Origin: Artemia franciscana
Taxonomy: Eukaryota > Arthropoda > Branchiopoda > Anostraca > Artemiidae
Length of the DNA: 64,000 bases
Assembly: GCF_032884065.1 (NCBI RefSeq)
Contig: NC_088863.1
Location: forward strand, 44,827,687-44,891,686
Direction: 5' to 3'
The notes under the pieces are model-generated. The model saw nothing but the letters and a program-made list of their open reading frames with translations. It did not search any database and was not told the DNA's origin. This document shows, piece after piece, positions 23,030 through 34,554 of this stretch; the stretch's first letter is position 1, and each line of letters opens with the position of its first letter. Made by a program: the position numbers and the translations under genes.

Positions 23030-23652
23030 TAGGGGTCGGTGATATAAACTACAGAGGTGGATAATTTGATTTGAAATTGAAAGTTCTAGTTATATTTTTA
23101 AGAGTCATCAAATTGATCGGAGGATATCTACCCTAAGAGCTGGTGTAAAGATTTTAGCTTATGCCCCGGGGGCATATAAAGTTTTTACGGAAGATTTGAT
23201 CGTATAAATTCAGATGGCGCTCAAATGATTAGAAGCTGAAAGTTCTCAATCCCTTTCTAAGAGTAGAAAGGGATCAGATGGCAAATACCCCCCCCCCAAT
23301 CCTCTTGTTCCCGAATGCGTCCGATCAAATTTTGTACATAGCATTTTTGTTCAAAATAGACTGAAGATCGTATAGCAAAGTCAAGGGATAACAAATGCTC
23401 TCAGAACTCAGGGGCAGGTGTTGTAGTTTATACCCCAGGGGCATATAAGGTTTTTATGGAAAAGATGGTCGTATAAAATTTTGACGGGATTCTTTCGATT
23501 AAAATTCGGAATATCTAGCTTGTGAGGGGTCGATATAAAGCCCCAAAGCCTGGAGGCAAGTGTATGATCCGGGGCATATAAGGTTTTGTGTAAGGGATTG
23601 TCATATAAACTTCAGAGGTAGCTTATTTGATTGGAAACTGAGAGTTCTAGTT
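23030..23652 (+). repeat. M2 minisatellite (~270 bp units), left part
   Basis: The landmarks 'GGGGCATATAAGGTTTTTA', 'GGTCGTATAAA', 'TGATTGGAAA.TGAAAGTTCTAGTT' and a C-run recur (about 23170, 23441, 23571). The same unit resumes after the RT insertion at about 24990. Confidence 0.7.
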
Positions 23653-24985
23653 AATTAAACCACTGTATAAGAAAGGTGAGAAGAGTGAGTGTCGTAATTA
23701 TCGAGGCATTAGTCTGGTCTCTGTAGGTAGCAAATTACTTAGTAATATGATACTTTTTACACCGAGAGATGCTGTAGACAAAGTTTTAAGAGAAGAACAG
23801 TGCGGTTTTAGAATAGGTTTGAGGATGTGTCGACCAAATTTTCACTCTTAGGTTAACAATTGATAAGGGTCTTAGTTGTAAAACACAATTGGTCCTCAGT
23901 TTCATAGATCATGATGAGCAAGCGATCGATTCTGTTGATAGAAGAGCTTTAGCAAACGTCTATTCCTTTTATGGTATACCATACGAATACATTAAAGTGA
24001 TTAATGCTCTGTATGAGAATAACACTACTGCGGTTAAGGTAAGAAGTAAGGTTAGTACTTTGATTTTTAGTAAATCATGACTTCAGCAGGGTTGTGTTCT
24101 ATCTCCCTTTAAATGGATGATGTTGATGGACCTTGTCTTAAGAAGCACAGGAAAGGCAATGGCAGACCGTGGACTCGAATAGCGAGGACGAACTCTCCTG
24201 GGCTTAGATTATGCTGATGATTTAAGCATCCTAGATGAAAGTGTGAGCAAAATGAATGAACTTTTAGAGGTTTCTCGAGCTCAGGGTGCTAGAATAGGTT
24301 TGAAAATTCATGTTAAGAAGACTATGGTACTAAGGCTTGGAATAAGGGAAAATGAAAAATTTGATGTTGGGTAACAAAAAGATTGATCAGGTGGGCAGCT
24401 TCACTTTCCTTGGTAGTATTATCAGTAAAGACAATGAGAGCAGTGGCGGTGTTAAAAGTAGACCAGTATAGACTCGGGTTTTTTTACAAAGTTAAAATTT
24501 TTTAGGAAGAATAAAAAGATAAAAGATTAGAATATTGGAAGCTACAGTGATGACGGTGGTCAAATATGCTTCTGAAGAATGGGCGCTTCGGAAAGCGGAT
24601 GAAGATTTACTAGTTGTTTTCCAGAGAAATTGCCTATGGATTTTTCTGGGTACCCGGCTGACTAACCGTATTTCAAACAGTAGGCTGTACAAAAAATGTG
24701 GTTCAATCCCGCAATCTTGGGCTGTAGTGAAAGAAAGGTTGAGATGGTTAGAGCACGTTCTGCGGATGAAGGATGACAGATTGCCGAAGATTGTCCTTTT
24801 CGGCCAACCGTCTAGGGGTCCTCGTTTGGAGCGGGAAAATGTCAAAAAGAAAGACTTAAAAGGAGATAGGAACTTCCTGGGAGGGTGCAAAGAGAATGGC
24901 TTTAAATAGACTGGGATGGAGGAGAAGCTTACCTAGCCGTTTTGACCTTAGACGGATTGGTGCTGCGATAGCTTGTTAGTAGTAG
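23653..24985 (+). pseudogene. RTE-like reverse transcriptase, 5'-truncated and mutated
   Basis: The segment starts directly in the RT domain (PLYKKGEKSECRNYRGISLV, then EEQCGFR). 23889-24080 holds the palm block FIDHDEQAIDSVDRRALANV (the canonical 'FDSVDR' aspartate region) and YSFYGIPYEYIKVINALYEN. After a stop comes QQGCVLSPF-type sequence, then LDYADDLSILDESVSKMNEL, so the catalytic YADD is intact. 24535-24909 is the C-terminal domain (EEWALRKADEDLLVVFQRNC, IFLGTRLTNRISNSRLYKKC, LRWLEHVLRMKDDRLPKIVL). No endonuclease is present, as expected from 5' truncation at insertion. Several shifts and stops. It sits inside the M2 array, with units on both sides. Confidence 0.85.
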
Positions 24986-24989
24986 TACG

Positions 24990-25960
24990 AGTGGCTTAAA
25001 GATTAAATAACAAAAACTCAAGGGTCGACACATCCCCCAGAGCCTGGAGAAAGTCTTTAAATTATGCTTTGGGGTCATATAAGGTTTTAATGTAAATGGT
25101 GGTCGTATAAATTTCAGAGGTGGCTCATTTGATTGGAAATCTGGTTACTTTTTTAAGAGTCAAAAGTGATATGAGGGCGTTTATACTCCCTCAGACACAC
25201 CCTTCTTTCCCCCAAAAAATGCATTCAATCACAATTATAAGGAAGCTATCTTTGAAAATAGTCCAACGATCAGATAACATAGGCTTCGAGTTCAACATAC
25301 CCCCCCCCCCCCCAGAGCCAGGGGGAAGGGTTGTAGCTTATGCCTTACGGGCATAGAAGGCTTTTTTGGAGGGGGAAACTTTGTTTGAACTCGAATGACA
25401 AGAAAGTGAAAGTTCTAGTTCTCTTTTTGAGAGTCAAAAGTGATCAAATGGCAAATAGCCCCCCCCCCCACACACACACACCAAACCTCTTTTCTCCAAG
25501 TAGGTCTGATCAATTTTTTTTTTGAAAAATTCATTTGTCTAAAATTAACAAAAGGTCTTATATTAAAAACAGCCCCCCAGAACCCGGGCCAAGTGTTGAA
25601 AATTATACCCCGAGGGCATATAAGGTTTTTTTATGGAAGGAATTGCTGCATAAACTTCAATGGGGGCTCATTTTATCTGAAATATAAAGTTTTAGTTCCC
25701 TCTTTAAGAGTCCAATGGGACTCAAGGGCGACTAGTCGTCCTGCCCTATTTACCCCAAATCAATTTGATCAAATTTTTGAGATAGCCATTTTGCTAAAAA
25801 TAAGTCATAAGATCAGATAAAGAAAACTTCAGGGTAAACACTAGCTCCCAGAGCCAGGGAAAAGTGTAAGTTATGCCCGTGGGGCATATAAAGTATTTAT
25901 ACGAAGGGGGCATATAAAGTATTCTTTAGTTTGAAGTCATAGAAAGAGAAGGGAGAATCA
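24990..25960 (+). repeat. M2 minisatellite, right part
   Basis: 'CATATAAGGTTTT' recurs at about 25076, 25349 (mutated), 25613, 25883 and 25905. Each unit has a C-run plus 'CCAGAGCC.GGG' before it and 'TTTTTAAGAGTCAAAAGTGAT' after it. Spacing is close to 270 bp. Frames within it are repeat translations. Confidence 0.7.
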
Positions 25961-26567
25961 CCAAATTCAGTTGGATTAAGAATTTCTGTTTTGATTTCAA
26001 TTCCTCCTCTTGTTTATTATTCACAAGCGCTAAAATAACATCTTCCTTAGCCTATTCCATTGTAATTCCTGAAATATCTAAATTGCAAAATAGGAAAATT
26101 ATCGTGTCATTATTTTGTATTCAGTCATATTTTTCTTGTTCCTTTTCTTGTTTTCTTGTTCCTGGCTTTTTCTTTAGCCGTTTAAAGTCATTTGTCATCT
26201 TGTGTAATTTTGCACGTGTCATAAATACTAAAAGCAAATTTCTCCTTCTTCTTTATCCCTCACAGAATTAAACGCGCTAAACTAACACGTTCCTGCATTC
26301 TAATGTAAGTTTGCTTTGTCACCTAACCGCAGATTTCGTTGCGAAACATTTTTGTTTGAAATTAAATGTGATTTTTGCTGTTTCTTGCTCCATGCCTTTT
26401 TCTTTGGCTGTTTAGTGTCATGTGTCATCTATTCTTACTTAGTATGCGCCATGGATACTATAAACAATACGACCAGCCCTGGAGAAAATATGATGTGATT
26501 TTATGCTCTTTTAGCGTATCAATTAACCCCCCCAAAAAAAACAAAAATTAATAAAAGTAAAGGCCAT
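25961..26567. other. Intergenic, two diverged copies of a ~250 bp unit
   Basis: The phrases 'TCTTGTTCC..GCTTTTTCTTT..CGTTTAAAGTCAT' (about 26150) and 'TCTTGCTCCATGCCTTTTTCTTTGGCTGTTTAGTGTCAT' (about 26380) show a tandem duplication. No gene recognised. Confidence 0.4.
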
Positions 26568-26840
26568 ATTAAACTTAAGATCAGAAGAAATAGAAGCCTA
26601 TAATAACTCAAACTCAAAACGACCAGAAATTACTATTGAAGAATAAATGAAAACGAAAACAAACAGAAATTAAATAAACCATCATAGCAAAAAAATAGGT
26701 ACTAATATAATTGAAGAAATAAATCTTAAAACGAGTAAAGCTTAAATTGAATATGCAAATCAAGCTAAAAACGAACAAAAATATTTTGCTATTGAACTAT
26801 AAATGAAACCCAAAAGAAACAGAAATTAAATAAACAATCA
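26568..26840. repeat. Left arm of a 7 kb inverted repeat
   Basis: This arm is the diverged reverse complement of 33580-33845. Shared blocks include CATATTAAACTT.AGATCAGAAGAAATAGAA, ACTCAAACTCAAAACGACCA and AGTAAAGCTTAAATTGAATA. Smaller members of the same arm family occur at 1190-1590, 31075-31817, 46540-46720 and 57715-57910. Confidence 0.75.
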
Positions 26841-27159
26841 TATTAAAAATAAATAACAATAATAATAATTTATTTGTGACCCACTTGAAACAGCGGAGTA
26901 TAAAACAAACACACAGAAAAAAAAACTTCTGATAACACATTAAATTACTGTAGAAAACATTTTAGAAGACCATGAAAAGGGTTAATAGTAAAATGTATCA
27001 AGTCGGATAGTTTCTAGTGTAGCACTTCAAGTTTATTTAATAAATCAGGAGCCCCGAAATGTGTTACCATATCACTGTTCTTGTACCAGGGAGGAAGATA
27101 CAACAAAAATCGGAGGAAACGAAAATAAGATGACTTGAGAGTCTTTAAATCTTTTCTTT

Positions 27160-29629
27160 TTAAACAGGATACAATCCAGAAAGATAAAAAACCGAGTGAT
27201 CACAAAAGCAAGAATAAATTTGTGAAAGGGCTTTGCGGTTGTATTTCCCCCTGTTTGCAACAATTTTAGAATAACCCACTTGAAGTTTAACCTTAGCATC
27301 AGAAACAATTTTTTTACGAAAAGAGACTAAATTGTTAGTAAGGGTAATGCAAAACCACCTTAAAGAAGTCACGCACGGAATGCTAAATTCAGAACAGTTA
27401 AGTCTAGAAGATTGGTTAGGAGAAGGACCAAAATGAAGGAATTCACATTTATCAGGGTTAAGGGTTAGACCTACATTCGAGAAAGCAGTAGAGATAGAAC
27501 AAACAGAAGCCGAAAGCCCAGATTTAGTTCTACTAATGAGAAGAATATTGTCTGTATAAGCAAGATATGAGACATTTGAAATACCTAAAAGGTAAGTTGT
27601 TGGAAGACTATTTAAAAATATAAGCAATACAAATTTTGAAAATTGCTGGAGATAAAACTCCACCTTGTCTCACACCTTGTCTTACGGAGATCTTTAACAT
27701 AGAAGGATCAGAAGGAGAAGATTTAATATGAAGGAAAGAATGACCATATCAAAATTTTAATAAAGAAACAATAGAAACATTCACTCCACATTTAAGCAAA
27801 GAAAACAGGGCTTGGGAGTGAACTACAGAATCAAAAGCCTTAGATAGATCCAAAGAACAAAAATAAAGATCATATCCCTTCCCGGGAGCATCAGAAAGCA
27901 GAGTAGAAAGAACTTTATGGGCATGCTGACATCCCAGACCACGCTGAAAACCAAACTGGTTAACTCCAAAATTTATATTATCTGTTATAGAAGGGAGAAG
28001 TAAATACTCGAGGACTTTGCTTAAGGTACAAGAAAAAGTGATAGAGATAAGATGAACATGAAAATGGATCTTTCCCCCTTTTTAAAATAGAAGTAACTGT
28101 GCCACACAAGAAACTGTCCGGCACGACAGAACAACACAAACACATTTGAAAAAGTAGTTGTAAATGCGATATTAAAGGGGGGCAATCAGGTTTTAAATGA
28201 TTCACTGATATTCCATCGGTGTCAACTGACTTAGGCTTAAGCCTTTTAATAGCCAGGTAAATTGAATCAGCGGATATCGGTAATATATCCTGCTGAGATA
28301 AAGCAGACGGTAGTATACGTTTCAAAACAGCTGAATGAACTGCATAATTGATCCGGGAAAAAATAGCAGTATAATGCGACTCCCACGCTGACTTAGAAAT
28401 ATAATTGCCATGACCATCACTAATAATTTTACTAGAATTTAAAACTTTCTTCCAATCACTTGGATTAGATGGAAAATCAAGACCCCGAAATCGGACTGTA
28501 CGAAGGTATTTCTTATAAGCAGATTTAGAGCGATTTTTAATACTGAAAACAGTACCAGAAGCAGGTCTTCCGCATTCTGACCATATACGCAACCATAACT
28601 TTGCACGGTTCTCAAGCGACTTCAACTCTGAATCATTATTCCACACAGGTTGACGAGTCCCTAACCTAACTCGTTCACAAGGGACAGCACAAGACTCAGC
28701 GTTTTTCAAACACGGAATAATTTTAGAATAGTACAGGTTAATACCGGCAACCACATTTTTCACAGGCACCCGCATCTGGAGCAAATGAAACGGAATACGA
28801 ATAGAACGAAGTAGTGTAGCAAGCGTCACACTCTAGAGGGCGATATTTCCACGATTCCAATTATACTTGTCGAAACACCGTGAGGGCTTAGGAATAGAGG
28901 AATATGCAGGAACATCAGATAGGGAAAACGTAAATGACATCGGCATATGATCAATGTCTTGTTCATCCATAAGAACATGTACTTCAGAAATACTGAGACT
29001 TGGCGAACAGATTACATGGTCAATATTTGATACACTTCCTGAATGATGAATGTAAGTATAGGACTGATCCTTTTGCACAATTTTATAATCAGGAACTAAA
29101 TCTAACAAGCAGTCAGTTCTGGCCGAGTTATCTAAAATATTGCAGTTCAAGTCACCAACAATCAGATATGTAAGTTTGGAATCAGCGAATCGCTTCACAG
29201 CTGAGCATAACGAGGAGCAAGCTTTAGCGAACCGAGTCATAGAATCAATTCCACTTGCATTATGTGGCATATAAGTCTTAATTATAACAGTATTGCCTAA
29301 CTAGATGGCAAGAAAATTATCGTTCGAGCATAAGCAAGTGGTATTAGACCACTTAAAGTCCGCTTCACAAAACATGCAAGCCCTCCAGAGGGCCTGCCAA
29401 AAGTTGTGCGGGCATTTATAAGAAATAAATGATGTGATGTACTTCTTTGTAGGAAACTGGAACTGGTGGAAGAGAGCAGATGTTCTTGTAAGCAGACTAT
29501 ATCGTAGTCCTTTATGAACTCGTCGATCACAGAGGCTTTATCCTTAGTGCCATTAATATTAAAAGAGAGTAGGGATATCGAGCGAGTCATCACTTTGCAG
29601 CAGAAATCACTTTTTTGAGGACTTGACAT
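27160..29629 (-). pseudogene. Non-LTR ORF2: AP-type endonuclease plus reverse transcriptase, broken
   Basis: 29629-29297: endonuclease start (LLSFNINGTKDKASVIDEFI, IVCLQEHLL). A shift leads into 29270-28833, which carries LIVGDLNCNILDNSARTD and SNIDHVICSPSLSISEV, the GDxN and IDH endonuclease signatures. A single in-frame TAG (about 28835-28833) separates this from the RT lead region 28829-27978 (AIKRLKPKSVDTDGISVNHL, ILKRGKDPFSCSSY). Another shift near 28060 follows; 27960-27665 in other frames encodes the palm block SLDLSKAFDSV and GVRQGGVLSPAIF. 27663-27160 has AYTDNILLI in place of YADD: the first catalytic aspartate is replaced by threonine and the next D is followed by N. An intact protein would nick DNA and copy the RNA at the nick. 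Confidence 0.85.
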
Positions 29630-30826
29630 TATAGGCTAAACGACACATGTGGACCACCACAATTCACACATTTCGCAGGGATTTTACAGGGAGAGTCTTT
29701 CGTAGAGACATGAGGCCCTGAGCAGATTGCACACTTTGGATTTGAACTGAAACAGGCGTAATGGAAATGGCTGGGGGACCTACACTTGTGACAGCATCTG
29801 GGTGGGATCAGAAACTCTGAAACTTGAATAAGTTCATAGCTGATTTTTAGTCCTGTTTTTAGTAGCCGAGCCTTTGACAATAGATCTGTAAACTCAATCT
29901 TGAGAGCTGTAGAGGCACCAAGATGACTAGCTGATGCTATACCTGGCTCGCTGCGGAATTGGTCAACATCAAAGTCAAGAGGAATTCCTTTAGTAATTCC
30001 AAGTATTTTTTTTTTTTTTGCGACAATCTTAGTGGCAAGAGATGTTATCGTATTTTTAATCGAAGAGCAAAAGTCATTCACTGCAGATTTTTCTATATGA
30101 ACAATCAGTTGGTCTTTTTTTGTTTTTACACTACTAACACATTCATGACCAGTAACTCTATCCAGCATTTCTTTTCTTTTGATTGGATTGTCAAGTGAAG
30201 CAGGGATCTTGAAAACCACAACAGTCGCTAGGACATTTGGTTCAATAGGTTGAGGAAGGGGCGGAAAATGGTTATCATAAACTTCCGCACGAGACGCAAC
30301 AGCATTAAGGACTTTTTCCATTCGCGTGAGCTTCGAGGATAGATGTGAAAACATCAAGTCAGGATTCGAAGGAACTTCATTAGCTGACAAGATAACATAC
30401 GTAGGTACGGTTAAATCTTCAGAATCACATTTCGCCAACAACTCAAGAATATCACGTAAATGACTCTGTGTAGCCTTATTTCCAGCACGTCTTGGGAAAA
30501 TTTCTCCAGGCAAAACTTTGTTTAAAAAAAGCAGACTTTGCAGCCGCAACAGCAACTGCATCGAAAAATTCCAAGGCATGCCGAATAATAAGATCATCAT
30601 CAACACCATTATTTCGGCTAAACTGCAAAAAGTTCAAAACTAGCAAATAAACCAGTTCTCCGCTCGCCATTATTCCAGAGCTATTACATAATGTCCGTTT
30701 GAAAAATCCTTTCTCGAATGCATATCTACACACACAGTTATCACAGGCAAAAATTAGTCTTATCTTATCTAAGTCCGTATCCAAGCAGTTATTACAATTG
30801 TTATGATTTGGTTTAAGAACTTTCAC
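29629..30826 (-). pseudogene. Non-LTR ORF1 (gag-like, zinc knuckles), one frameshift
   Basis: The N-terminal part (30826-30476) has two CxxC pairs (CNNC and CDNC) that may form a zinc site. The frame then shifts by one near 30520-30530, at a run of seven A on the + strand, and continues in the 30609-29629 frame. The C-terminus has a canonical CX2CX4HX4C knuckle (CHKCRSPSHFHYAC), a second CAICSGPH block and a third CVNCGGPH cut short by the stop. By analogy with Jockey/R1/I-type ORF1 proteins it would bind element RNA. The stop codon overlaps the ORF2 start as TAATG at 29631-29627. Confidence 0.8.
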
Positions 30827-30840
30827 TAATAGATACTGCT

Positions 30841-31074
30841 AATTGAATGTTTTTCTTCATAACTTTGTACTTATTAAGTCACTAAATCCCAGGGGATTTA
30901 ATGTCAATAGCAGTTACATAAACAATCGGATTATAAGTGTCTCTAGGGAAAATCATCCCTTACTTTATTGAGAGGTTATTATCAAGAAATAATGTGTTCA
31001 CACAACAAACTCTGAATCATGACTGAAAAATATACAATAAAATAAAACAATAAAATATACACATATACGATAGG
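30841..31074. other. Short spacer, possible 5' UTR of the minus-strand non-LTR element
   Basis: AT-rich sequence upstream of ORF1 on the minus strand. The 5' boundary of the element is not visible to me. Confidence 0.3.
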
Positions 31075-31817
31075 TACTAACATAAAGGAATAAATAAATC
31101 TTAAAACGAGTGAAACTTAAATTGAATATGCAAATTAAGCTTGAAACGAACAAATCTCCCTACAAACAAGAGCTTGGGTTTTGTCTCCTTCTCTGACTGT
31201 AATCGTGACCTCCTGCGTCTTTGGCACTTTACTGAAAAATAAATGTTTTTGAACAGTCTTTGAAAGTACAAATAAAATTGAACTGAATATTTTAAATATA
31301 ATGATATTAATTTTTGATAGATGATCAGTTCATGATTCTATTTCACTGTAATTTTTATTTTCATTTTCAATAATGCAGTAACTAGAAAAGAAAATATTTT
31401 TTTATATAATCCATTTTCAATGAAGCGTCAATGGCGCAGTAGACTTTATACTTTTACTGTTAGGAAAGGAGGCAGTATCCAAAATCTTGTTTACAGTGGA
31501 ACTATATTTGCCTTGAAAATTCTTATTTTTGTATGTTTGTCTTTTAAATGCTGAAAGCTCATCTGTTCAAAATTTAATTTTATTATAGTTTTTAAGTGTA
31601 TTTTCAATGTTACATTAAGTACAAAAGGAAAATTTTTGTAAAATAATTCCTTTTCAGTGAAGCGCCAATGACGCAGTAGGTTTCAGATTTTTACAGTGAG
31701 ACAATGAGGCGAACTCAAACTCTTGTTTGTAGGGAGATTTGTTCGTTTCAAGCTTAATTTGTATATTCAATTTAAGTCTCACTGGTTTTAATATTTATTT
31801 ATTCATTTATATTAGTA
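31075..31817. repeat. Foldback element with ~98 bp arms
   Basis: 31075-31172 and 31720-31817 are inverted copies of each other with few mismatches. The core block AAATCTCCCTACAAACAAGA with GCTTGAAACGAAC is identical in both. The spacer is about 547 bp. In the spacer two direct copies of a 'GAAGCG.CAATG.CGCAGTAG' unit occur (31425, 31660), with a third at 34385 outside. No coding potential. Confidence 0.75.
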
Positions 31818-32450
31818 TCTGTTGTGTGTTTGTTTCCTCAGAGGTGCCATTTGGGGGCGGCCCTTTGCCGGCCATAATAATCCATTATGTCCAACTGATT
31901 TGAAATTACTGCACCCCTAGTAACCAAAGAGCCTAATTACCTGACGATCCTTGGGGTAATTACGCTATTTGCTTTTAATCATTGTAAACTTTGAAAGTAG
32001 GTTAGATACATAATAAAATTCTCGAGTTCTGTCAAATGCCCATTTCCTAGATGATTATACTAATATTATAAATTCTGAATTTTTACAGTAATTCCTCTAA
32101 GTTGACAGATTAAAATAGGTCAGTTCCTGTCAAATGTTTCGATGTTTATATCCTTGTTTTAGTGAATATAAGCCACCGTTTTAGATTACTCGAGTCAGCT
32201 CTTATTCTGTTTCTGTCCTCGTCTTTTGTACATTTACTGTGTCATATGTGTAAATAAACATTTTTATGCTCGACATCAAACTTATGTAAGTTAGAGACGC
32301 TTGACATCCTCTACTGGTTGAACCCCAGATTGTAAACCAACGCTACAATAAGACTCTAAAGACGAGAGCATAGAAAGAAGCAGAAGACTTTACATCATTA
32401 AGCCTATTAACTTTTTAGTTAGGTAAATATAAAGGTATTAATAGCCATTA
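31818..32450. other. Intergenic, no recognised feature
   Basis: AT-rich with no gene or repeat boundary I can support. Confidence 0.3.
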
Positions 32451-33096
32451 GCATTAGAACTCAAAAGATCACCAAGCATCTGAAACAATTTGTGACAACT
32501 TTGACGCTAGGAAAAAACTTCATCCAATCTGGAAATCGGACTATTACTTTGGGAGATGAAATGAAGTGAGAGCACTCCGAGACTTTCGACCGTCTACTAG
32601 CCGAATTTGACAGAAGGTTTACAGATAACTTGCCAGCGCTGAGCACACTCGAAGCCTTGGATCAAAGGTCGACAAAGTTTATGGCCACAGAGTTGCTCAA
32701 GCTCTTCTCTGCTCTTTACGACGAGCTGGATATCGACGACATTCTTCTCGAATCTCAAGCTGGTATTAACAAGCGTTTCTTGCTCAATGAGGAGAAAAAT
32801 CCGGAAAACTTCCTAAACATTGTCGATCATCTTCGGGCATTACCAGTGGCTTACTCAAAAGTAATTAAAGTACTTTGTATTGCTGCCACACTTCATGTGA
32901 CAACAGCGAGCAATGAGCGTTTGTTTTCTCGCTTAGAAATAGTGAAAAACTAACTGCAGTCTACAACAGGAGACGATTGTCTCAGTCACCTTCTTTTGAT
33001 ATTTGCAGAGAAGGATTTAGTAAAAAATTGGACCACAACCAGCTTGTTGATGATTTTGCAAAGATGAAACCTCGGCGGCTCCCCTTGTTACCTTGA
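32450..33096 (+). pseudogene. hAT-type transposase, C-terminal fragment
   Basis: The frame 32630-32953 reads as the end of a hAT/ZMYM-like transposase: LEALDQRSTKFMATELLKLF, IVDHLRALPVAYSKVIKVLC, then the dimerisation signature TTASNERLFSRLEIVKN, where S-N-E-R-x-F-S is the family hallmark. A one-base change then shifts the frame, and the expected 'DDCLSHLLLIFAEKDLV' helix follows in the next frame to about 33060. Upstream of 32630 the frame is closed. No terminal repeats are seen. The fragment lies within the 7 kb inverted repeat. Confidence 0.75.
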
Positions 33097-33579
33097 GTTT
33101 TGTAATATTTTTTTCTCTTGTTATGTTTTTCCTTTTTGTAAATATATTTGATCTGAAAGAATTCTGCTGAAGGAAAACCGAGATTTTGGTTGCAACCCTC
33201 AGCATGTTAATGAAGATTACTTTCATCGACGTATTGTTTACTTAAATAAAAAAGTTTCTCGCTGAGTAACGCCAACCTGTAGTCTGGTTGAATTTTCCAC
33301 TTTCAGTTTAATCACTTAACCTCGTTGATTATGATCTTCGATGTTAGAATTAATCTTAGAAGTCAGTGTGGCTGAGTTCCAAATTCGGTTACAGTACATT
33401 TCCAAGCAACACACGGGTGCTGAAAATGCGTTTTTACTTAGAATATTCGATCGATGTGCTGCCAAAACCCACATTTTTCCTTACGCGACACGAAGTGAGT
33501 CGGGGGGAGGCCCAAGATGGTGTTCATGCCCACCCCAAGATTTGGTCAAAATGGCGCCTCTGTGTTTGCTATAATTGCT
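33097..33579. other. Intergenic, no recognised feature
   Basis: Frames at 33341-33623 overlap one another and resemble nothing I know. I see no supported feature. Confidence 0.3.
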
Positions 33580-33845
33580 TATTAAATTTCTACTCATTTT
33601 GGGCTTCATTTATACTTCAATAGCAAAATGTTTTTTAGCAGCCTTATTTGTATATTCAATTTAAGCTTTACTCTTTTTAAGATTCCTTTTTTTTATTCAA
33701 TTATATTAATATCTTTTTTCCTGTAATGATTGTGTATTTAATTTCTGTTCGTTTTGGGTTTTTCTTCAATAGTAATTTTTGGTCGTTTTGATTTTGAGTC
33801 ACTCTAGGTTTCTATTTCTTCTGATCTCAAGTTTAATATGTTCAA
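33580..33845. repeat. Right arm of a 7 kb inverted repeat
   Basis: Reverse-complement partner of 26568-26840 over about 260 bp with small indels; shared blocks are listed with the left arm. Confidence 0.75.
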
Positions 33846-34550
33846 AGTTTATTTTATTTGTGCCTTTCGTTTATGTTATTGTACTGTATTCATGGCTGTA
33901 TATTTGGCGTTAAAGTACACTTAACTATCTATCTATCTATGACCTTTACTTTTCTATAAAAAATCCTCTTTTTCGATGTAAAAACAAAAAAAAAGTTTCC
34001 ATTCGTTTTTGATTGCCGAAGTTTCAAGTTTTTTATAATTCCTATTTCAAAATAGTTCCTTATTCCAAAATGAATTAACAATCTTGGCAAGAACTAATAA
34101 AATTAAACTGAATATTTGATGATATTAATTGCTGAAAGCTTACTAGCTCAAGATTTTATTTCACTCAAGGCCGTGTTTAAAGCTTTGCGCCTCAATGTTC
34201 ATGCGTTTTTGCTGCTTCGTTTTTGCAAAATTTTTAAGTAAATTCGCAAAACTTTAGGGATAGTTAAAGGCGCAGGGCCTGGTGGTTCTATAAGTAAATC
34301 CTAGCCTTATTTCACTGCAATTTTCATTTTATTTTCAATGTTAAAATAAGTATAAAAGAAAATAAATGTAGCATAATTCGCTTTAGTAAAGCGCCAAATA
34401 CGCAGTAGGTCTTATGTTTTTACCATTAGAGGCAACGGACAGCAGCCAAACTCTTGTTTGTAGTAAAGAATAAAGGTGTTTTAAAAAGTTTTGGAAAGAG
34501 CTAATAAAATTAAACTGAATTTCCGTGATAAATTTTTTTACAATATATTT
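33846..34550. other. Repeat-derived non-coding sequence
   Basis: Contains a short TATC run near 33930. A diverged third copy of the 'GCGCCAA..ACGCAGTAGGT...CTCTTGTTTGTAG' unit lies at about 34388-34465. No gene. Confidence 0.4.
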
Positions 34551-34554
34551 AATA

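Larger units (their letters stand above)
26862..30840 (-). mobile_element. Two-ORF non-LTR retrotransposon (Jockey/CR1-like), near full length
   Basis: On the minus strand the order is: ORF1 with CCHC knuckles, a TAATG overlap, ORF2 with endonuclease and reverse transcriptase, a short 3' region, and a tail of ATT repeats (about 26862-26876). No RNase H domain is seen after the RT. The copy is inserted next to the left arm of the 7 kb inverted repeat. Both ORFs carry lesions, so it is inactive. Related fragments lie at 35189-35580 and 40400-40780. Confidence 0.85.
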
